Origin: Streptomyces sp. NBC_00461
Lineage (GTDB): Bacteria > Actinomycetota > Actinomycetes > Streptomycetales > Streptomycetaceae
Assembly (NCBI RefSeq): GCF_036013935.1
Contig: NZ_CP107902.1
Location: forward strand, 310,001-374,000
Reading direction: 5' to 3'
DNA: 64,000 nucleotides
The notes below the pieces were generated by a model that did not search any database, was not told where the DNA came from, and saw only the letters and a program-made list of their open reading frames with translations. Shown here piece by piece: positions 59,350 to 64,000 of the stretch; the stretch's first letter is position 1, and each line of letters opens with the position of its first letter. The position numbers and the translations under genes are program-made.

Positions 59350-59951
59350 TCATGGCTTTTGACGGGTCTTCGGTAGACGGCTCCGCCTACCTCGACGTGG
59401 TGCGTCTGGCCCGGGATGCGCCGGGCTGGCTGGACGGCGCGGCTTCGTTCTGGTCGACGTACGGGCTCGCGGTGTTCGCCCTGCTCGCGATAGTGGGCTG
59501 GTGGTTCGCTCGACGGGTTGGGGATGCGGCCGCAGTGAGGGCGCTGGCCGTTCCGGTGGTCGTGATCGTGGCGTATGGCGTGGATGCCCTGGTGAAGCTG
59601 GCGGTGCGCGAGGACCGGCCGTGCCAGAGCCTTCGGGTGAAGACCCTGGAGACGTGTCCGGCGCCCGGCGACTGGTCCTTCCCCAGCAACCACGCGGCGA
59701 TCGCGGCCGCCGCCGCTGTGGCACTGCTGTTCGTCTCGCGTCGGCTGGGGGCGGTCGCGGCCGTGGCGGCACTGGCGATGGCGGTCTCCCGGGTGTGGGT
59801 CGGCGCGCATTATCCGCACGACGTCGTGGCCGGCGTGCTGGTCGGTGGACTCGTCGCGCTGCTGTCGATGCTGACGCTGAGGCGGTGGTCGCGATCGGTG
59901 GGCCGGTGGATCGGCTCCGGCCGTCTGCGCCCGCTGCTGACCGCCTCATGA
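59346..59951 (+). CDS. PAP2 phosphatase 1 (undecaprenyl-diphosphatase-like)
   Basis: 201 residues from GTG 59346 (ATG 59352 also possible). The three lipid-phosphatase motifs are KLAVREDRP, PSNHAA (Asn replaces the usual Gly) and SRVWVGAHYPHDVV. It should dephosphorylate a lipid diphosphate, most likely undecaprenyl diphosphate, on the outer face. Confidence 0.9.
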   Translation: MIMAFDGSSVDGSAYLDVVRLARDAPGWLDGAASFWSTYGLAVFALLAIVGWWFARRVGDAAAVRALAVPVVVIVAYGVDALVKLAVREDRPCQSLRVKTLETCPAPGDWSFPSNHAAIAAAAAVALLFVSRRLGAVAAVAALAMAVSRVWVGAHYPHDVVAGVLVGGLVALLSMLTLRRWSRSVGRWIGSGRLRPLLTAS

Positions 59952-60679
59952 ACCGGCGCGACGCAGCGGACCTGGCGGGCACCATAGGTCTGGGCGCCTA
60001 CGTGGCATTCGGCCTCCTCACCATGGTGCTGATCGGCCAGGATGGCGCTCCGCTGTGGGCGGACGACGGCTTCCTGGTCTGGTCGCTCGGCCATCGCCCG
60101 GACGTGGCCGTGGCTCTGGCCCGAGGGGTGACGTACACCGGCAGTGGTGCCATCCCCTACGTCCTCGCCGTGGTGGCCGGCGTGACGGCGGGGCGAACCG
60201 TGCGGCACCGCATCTGGGCCGCCGCACTGGCCCTTGCCTGTCTGGGCGCCGGGCAGGCGGTGCGCTACGGGGTGATGGCCGCCGTCCACCGGCCGCGCCC
60301 GGCGCATGCCGACTGGGCTGCGCAGGCGAGCGGTTGGGCGTTCCCCTCGGGGCACACCACCACGGCGGCCCTCACCGCGGGCCTGCTGATCGTCGCGGTC
60401 TCGCTGCGCGCCCCGCGCGGCGCCACCTCGCTCCGGGTCGTCATCGGGTGCTGGAGCGTGCTGGTGGGACTGTCCCGCTTCTATCTCGGCGTGCACTGGT
60501 TCACCGACGTCATCGGTGGCTGGCTGTTCGCCACCGGGTGGCTCGGCGTGTGCCTGTGCGCGATGGCCCGATGGCTGCCCGCATCGTTCGTCTCGGCCAT
60601 CACCCCCACGGCCGAAGATCCGACGGAGGACCATGCACCACAAGATCCTGGTCGTCGAGGACGATCACGCCCTGCGTGA
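59948..60679 (+). CDS. PAP2 phosphatase 2
   Basis: 243 residues from ATG 59948 (ATGA with the gene before). Motifs: VHRPRP (end of motif 1), FPSGHTTT and SRFYLGVHWFTDVIGGW. Longer than the first PAP2 protein, with about six hydrophobic segments. Having two PAP2 enzymes with a DedA protein suggests C55 lipid carrier recycling. Confidence 0.9.
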   Translation: MNRRDAADLAGTIGLGAYVAFGLLTMVLIGQDGAPLWADDGFLVWSLGHRPDVAVALARGVTYTGSGAIPYVLAVVAGVTAGRTVRHRIWAAALALACLGAGQAVRYGVMAAVHRPRPAHADWAAQASGWAFPSGHTTTAALTAGLLIVAVSLRAPRGATSLRVVIGCWSVLVGLSRFYLGVHWFTDVIGGWLFATGWLGVCLCAMARWLPASFVSAITPTAEDPTEDHAPQDPGRRGRSRPA

Positions 60680-61295
60680 CGTGCTGCGCCGCGGCCTGTC
60701 GGACGAGGACTTCGCGCCCGTGCTCGCCGCCGACGGTGCGACCGCGCTGCGGCTGGCCACCGACGACATCGCCGCGGTCGTCCTGGACGTCGGCCTGCCC
60801 GACGCGGACGGCCGGGACGTCTGCCAGGCGCTGCGCGCCAACGGCTTCGCCGCCCCGATCATCTTCCTGACAGCCCGCCACCACCTCACCGACCGCCTGT
60901 CCGGGTTCTCGGCCGGAGCCGACGACTACCTGCCCAAGCCGTTCCACCTCGCCGAACTCGTCGCCCGGCTGCGGGCTGCACTCAAACGCGCCGGGCCACC
61001 GGCCGTGGTCACCGCCGGGGATCTCGTCCTGGACGCTACCCGGCACAGTGCGCAAGTCGGCAAAATCCATGTCGACCTGTCCCCCACGGAGTTCCGGCTG
61101 CTGGCCACGCTCGTGGCCGCGGGAGGCACGCTGGTGCCCCGCCGCGAGCTGGTCAGGGCCGCCTGGCCGGACGGCGCACAGGTCAGCGACAACACCCTCG
61201 ACCAGTACCTGAGCCGGCTGCGCCGCAAACTGCGCGAAGTGGGCAGCGACCTGAGCCTTACGACGGCGCGCGGCATCGGACACCGACTGTCGTGA
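60633..61295 (+). CDS. OmpR/PhoB-type response regulator
   Basis: 220 residues from ATG 60633 (GGAGGACC before). Receiver: LVVEDDHALRDVL acid pocket, phospho-Asp at residue 52 (VVLDVGLPDADG), Thr in FLTAR and Lys in YLPKPFH. DNA-binding wing: LVLDATRHSAQVGKIHVDLS, PTEFRLLATLVAAGG, and SRLRRKLREVG. Its likely sites are the 11-bp-spaced repeats before the COG4705 genes. Confidence 0.94.
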   Translation: MHHKILVVEDDHALRDVLRRGLSDEDFAPVLAADGATALRLATDDIAAVVLDVGLPDADGRDVCQALRANGFAAPIIFLTARHHLTDRLSGFSAGADDYLPKPFHLAELVARLRAALKRAGPPAVVTAGDLVLDATRHSAQVGKIHVDLSPTEFRLLATLVAAGGTLVPRRELVRAAWPDGAQVSDNTLDQYLSRLRRKLREVGSDLSLTTARGIGHRLS

Positions 61296-62671
61296 ACCGT
61301 CGTCTCCTGCGCCGCCTGGCTCCCCGCACCCTGCGCGGCCGGCTCTCCCTCGTCGCACTCACCACCGCCGCGCTCCTGATGACCGTCCTGACCGTGGCGT
61401 TCAACACCGTGATGGACCGGCACCTGCAACACCAGGCGGACGACGAACTACGCGCCCGTGCGGCCGCCGTCGCCACCACCATCGACACCAGCGGCCCCCG
61501 GGTGCGGGTCCTGGAGACCGTCAACGACAGCCTCCTCGACGCGAACGTGTGGATCTACGCCGGACCACGGCCGCTGGAGAAGCCGCCGTCCACCACCGCC
61601 GACAGCACGCTGACCCTGGCCGCCGACCGGCTCGCCACGCAGGGGAAACGGGTCTGCACCACCGTGCACTCCGACAGTCCCCGCTTCGTCCGCCTGTGCT
61701 CCCGGCCCGTAACCGGCCACCGCAGCACCGCCACCGTGGTGACGGCCCTGGACCTCGCCCCGTACCGCAACTCGGCGGACACCCTGCTGCTGGGTTCGCT
61801 GATCCTGGACGCTGTCATGCTCGCATGCACCTACGCACTCACGCGCCTGGCCGTCGGACGGGCGCTGCGCCCCGTACGCACCATGACCGACCAGGCCACC
61901 CAGTGGAGCGCGATCGGCTCCGACCAACGTTTCGGCGCCGCGCACCATCCGGCCGAACTCGCCCGCCTGGGCTCCTCATTGGACGCACTGCTGGACCGCA
62001 TCCGCACCGTGCTGCGCCACGAGCAGCAGCTGACCGGCGAGCTGTCCCACGAACTGCGCACCCCACTCACCCAGATCATCATCGAGCTCGACTGGTGGCG
62101 TGCCCGCCCCCGCTCGGCCGACGAAACCCACGCCACCCACGAGGTGATAGCGGAGGCCGCCCAGTCCATGCGCACCATCTGCGACACGCTGTTGAACGAC
62201 GCCCGCGACAGCACGCAGAACACCACCACGGCCGTCGGCGCCACCGCCGTCGCTCCCGTCCTGCGTCAGCTGGTCGAGCACCTCGACACACGGGAGCAGG
62301 TGAGGACCGTCGTCGACGTACGGGGCTCGCACCTTGAGGCGGGCGTCGCGCCCGCTCTCCTCGAACGCATCGTCAGCCCGCTGCTGGCCAACGCACTGCG
62401 CTACGCCCGCTCCACGGTGACCGTGTCGGCCAGGCAGCTGCCGGGCGGCGTCCGCATCGACGTCATCGACGACGGTCCGGGCGTACCCGAGGAATTCCTC
62501 GACGATCTCTTCCAGCCCGGCCGCCGAGCCGACCCGGGCGACAGGCACGACGGCGCGGGCCTGGGGCTGCCGCTCGCACGGCGCCTGGCCCGCACCGTCG
62601 GCGGCGAGGTCTCCCACGACCCCGGGTACACCTCCGGAGCGCGCTTCCTGGTCGACCTGCCGACGGGCTGA
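61292..62671 (+). CDS. Sensor histidine kinase
   Basis: 459 residues from GTG 61292 (GTGA). Two membrane spans (about residues 20-42 and 168-190) enclose a 125-residue outer sensor with two Cys; HAMP-like linker (RALRPVRTMTDQATQW), phospho-His 253 in SHELRTPL, then the ATPase: PLLANALRYARS (N box), DVIDDGPGVPEEFLDDLF (G1) and DGAGLGLPLARRLARTVGG (G2). Pairs with the regulator before it. It may sense envelope lipid or antibiotic stress. Confidence 0.94.
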   Translation: MNRRLLRRLAPRTLRGRLSLVALTTAALLMTVLTVAFNTVMDRHLQHQADDELRARAAAVATTIDTSGPRVRVLETVNDSLLDANVWIYAGPRPLEKPPSTTADSTLTLAADRLATQGKRVCTTVHSDSPRFVRLCSRPVTGHRSTATVVTALDLAPYRNSADTLLLGSLILDAVMLACTYALTRLAVGRALRPVRTMTDQATQWSAIGSDQRFGAAHHPAELARLGSSLDALLDRIRTVLRHEQQLTGELSHELRTPLTQIIIELDWWRARPRSADETHATHEVIAEAAQSMRTICDTLLNDARDSTQNTTTAVGATAVAPVLRQLVEHLDTREQVRTVVDVRGSHLEAGVAPALLERIVSPLLANALRYARSTVTVSARQLPGGVRIDVIDDGPGVPEEFLDDLFQPGRRADPGDRHDGAGLGLPLARRLARTVGGEVSHDPGYTSGARFLVDLPTG

Positions 62672-62677
62672 CCGGAC

Positions 62678-63568
62678 TCAGTCAGCCCGCTGGGCGACTG
62701 CCTCCCGCTCCGATGTGACCGGGGCGACGGTCCGGCGCTCCTGGAGCTGCGCGTAGGCCATCAGGCCGACCAGAACGGCCAGCAGCACGGCCGAGGAACC
62801 CGCGGTGCCGAGGTCCAGACCGCCCTTGGCGACCGGCTTGGTCAGGAAGTCACCCGCCGTGGCACCCAAGGGGCGGGTGAGGACGAAGGCGATCCAGAAC
62901 AGCAGCACGTTCGGCACCACCGGCACCTTCATCAGGGCGACGAGGACAGCGAGCGCGCCCGTGACGAGCAGCGCGCCGCCGGCGTAACCGAGGCCGGAGC
63001 TGTCGGAGAGGAAGTCACCCATGGAGGTGCCGAGGGTGTTGGAGACGAGGATCGCCGACCAGAACAGGGCCTCGCCGCGGAAGGTGACGATGTCGCGGAT
63101 CTGGAAGGTCATCCCGGTCGCCTTCCAGACGGCGAAGATGACCAGCAGGATCGAGATGAGGATCGCGGCGCCGGTCGGATAGCCCATACCAAGGCCCTGC
63201 GGACCCCAGCCCAGCGAAGTGGCGCCGCCCGAGAGGTACTTGGCGCTCGCGTCACGGTTCATGAAGTCGGACATCGTGGTGCCGGCCATGCTGGTCGACA
63301 GGATGACGGTCCAGTAGAAGAACGGGTTGTAGTGGCTGGACCTGAGCTGGACGACCAAGGTCACCACGAAGATGAGGAACAGGGCGATGGTGGTGAGGAA
63401 GTAGCCGAGCTTGAGGGTCTGCGCGAAGAGGTCGCCGGCTGTCTCGCCGACGGTGGTGGCGGCGATCTTCATGATCCAGAACGCCGGCGTCACTTCTGGG
63501 AGTTTTTTCATCACCGACTTGGTCGTGCTCGCGACGTCCAAGGGGGTGAGGAGTTCCGGTTGCTCCAA
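62678..63568 (-). CDS. COG4705-type membrane protein 2
   Basis: 296 residues, starting at TTG 63568 (AGGAG nine bases before). KKLPEVTPAFWIMKIAATTV, GETAGDLFAQTL, NPFFYWTVILSTSMAGTTMS and RGEALFWSAILVSNTLGTSM, then VLTRPLGATAGDFLTKPVAK: the same repeated E-x-W...T-x-G-x-x-D design as gene 1. It is convergent with the histidine kinase (6-bp gap). Direct repeats lie 120-139 bp before the start. Confidence 0.85.
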   Translation of the reverse strand: MEQPELLTPLDVASTTKSVMKKLPEVTPAFWIMKIAATTVGETAGDLFAQTLKLGYFLTTIALFLIFVVTLVVQLRSSHYNPFFYWTVILSTSMAGTTMSDFMNRDASAKYLSGGATSLGWGPQGLGMGYPTGAAILISILLVIFAVWKATGMTFQIRDIVTFRGEALFWSAILVSNTLGTSMGDFLSDSSGLGYAGGALLVTGALAVLVALMKVPVVPNVLLFWIAFVLTRPLGATAGDFLTKPVAKGGLDLGTAGSSAVLLAVLVGLMAYAQLQERRTVAPVTSEREAVAQRAD

Positions 63569-63687
63569 GGTGGGGGGCTCCTGTTCGGGAGTACGGCAGG
63601 GCGCCCGCCCCGCGATGGGGGACGAGCGCCCTGTGACAAGAGGCGACCGTGAGGGCAGTCGCCGGAGTCGACCTTGACAGCGTCAGC

Positions 63688-63707
63688 CTGAACGCATCCT
63701 GAACGCC
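63688..63707. promoter_or_regulatory. Direct repeats, 11-bp period, before COG4705 gene 2
   Basis: CCTGAACGC at 63688-63696 and again at 63699-63707, exact copies with a two-base spacer. Nearly the same pair lies before gene 1 (56540-56559). Confidence 0.7.
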
Positions 63708-63721
63708 CGCAACTTGCCTGC

Positions 63722-64000
63722 TCAGGCCGCGTGCCGGGCGGTTTGCTGCGGCTGCTCCACGTCCTTGCGGGTCACCGACAGATACACGACCAGGCCAAGG
63801 ATGACCGTGAGGAACAGGGCGCTGGTGACGACGGTGCCCAGGCCCAGGCCGCCGTCTCCGCTGGGCTGGGAGAGGTAGTCGCCGATGGACGCGCCGAGCG
63901 GACGGGTGAGGACGTAGGCGATCCAGAAGCTCCACACCGCGTCCAGGCCGAGCTTGAAGTGGGCGAGGGCGACCGCGGCGATGGCCAGGCCGAACAGGAC
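63722..64000 (-). CDS. COG4705-type membrane protein 3, 5' end outside the window
   Basis: The last 92 residues are inside the window: LFGLAIAAVALAHFKLGLDA, SFWIAYVLTRPLGASIGDYL, TVILGLVVYLSVTRKDVEQP. The VLTRPLGA-x-x-x-D motif matches genes 1 and 2. The gene starts outside the window. Confidence 0.85.
   Translation of the reverse strand, partial: VLFGLAIAAVALAHFKLGLDAVWSFWIAYVLTRPLGASIGDYLSQPSGDGGLGLGTVVTSALFLTVILGLVVYLSVTRKDVEQPQQTARHAA

Overview
The window looks like Streptomyces (or a very close actinomycete): very high GC, many GTG starts, GTGA/ATGA stop-start overlaps, Tat signals, an LAXTG sortase signal, and gene families typical of the genus (GH62, GH74, LLM oxidoreductase, F420-style and NTF2-like enzymes, class I terpene synthase, TetR/MarR/BlaI regulators). 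The density of broken genes and transposase scraps suggests an accessory region, possibly toward a chromosome arm; I cannot confirm the location.

Layout. 0-15.4 kb is a mosaic of truncated genes (tryptophan 2,3-dioxygenase, GH74, NRPS condensation domain, YceI, resolvase, LysR, several transposases) around intact plant-polysaccharide genes: two GH62 arabinofuranosidases facing each other at the ends of an 880-bp, nearly perfect inverted repeat (3243-4122 / 11095-11974), and a wall-anchored glycoside hydrolase. A complete IS5-family element (1661-3244) carries a NUDIX hydrolase gene. 15.9-22.7 kb holds a MarR regulator with a DsbA / metallo-beta-lactamase-fold / NTF2 / NTF2 gene run, an orphan Tat-exported solute-binding protein, and a divergent MarR-LLM oxidoreductase pair. 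23.3-27.4 kb has a large kinase-aminotransferase fusion with an Lrp regulator. 28.3-31.8 kb is a short terpene cluster (prenyl diphosphate synthase, class I terpene synthase, frameshifted MFS exporter).

32-40.6 kb is a graveyard of defence- and phage-type genes: an AbiEii-type nucleotidyltransferase scrap, a PLD-type helicase tail, a Cys-rich unknown protein, an HhH-GPD glycosylase-like gene, an integrase scrap, a nucleotidyltransferase, a PAPS-reductase-like gene coupled to a broken C5 DNA methyltransferase, and an IS481 element. 40.7-45.9 kb carries a hydrolase/TetR pair with two perfect palindromes, an ASCH protein, and a membrane protein-wHTH-secreted esterase operon. 46.1-49.8 kb is a decaying three-gene tyrosine-recombinase (Tn554-like) element whose end lies inside efeU; the efeUOB iron-uptake genes next to it are collapsed.

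51.8-64 kb is intact and coherent: a BlaI/M56 sensor-repressor pair, a GT28 glycosyltransferase plus polysaccharide deacetylase, a polytopic GT-C-like protein, an operon of DedA, two PAP2 phosphatases, a response regulator and a histidine kinase, and three paralogous COG4705-type membrane proteins. Two families of repeated DNA sites tie these together: TAC-N5-GTA dyads at both divergent promoter regions (candidate BlaI boxes) and 11-bp-spaced CCTGAACGC direct repeats upstream of two COG4705 genes (candidate response-regulator sites). I infer a two-layer envelope-stress / undecaprenyl-carrier regulon, which is the most interesting system in the window.
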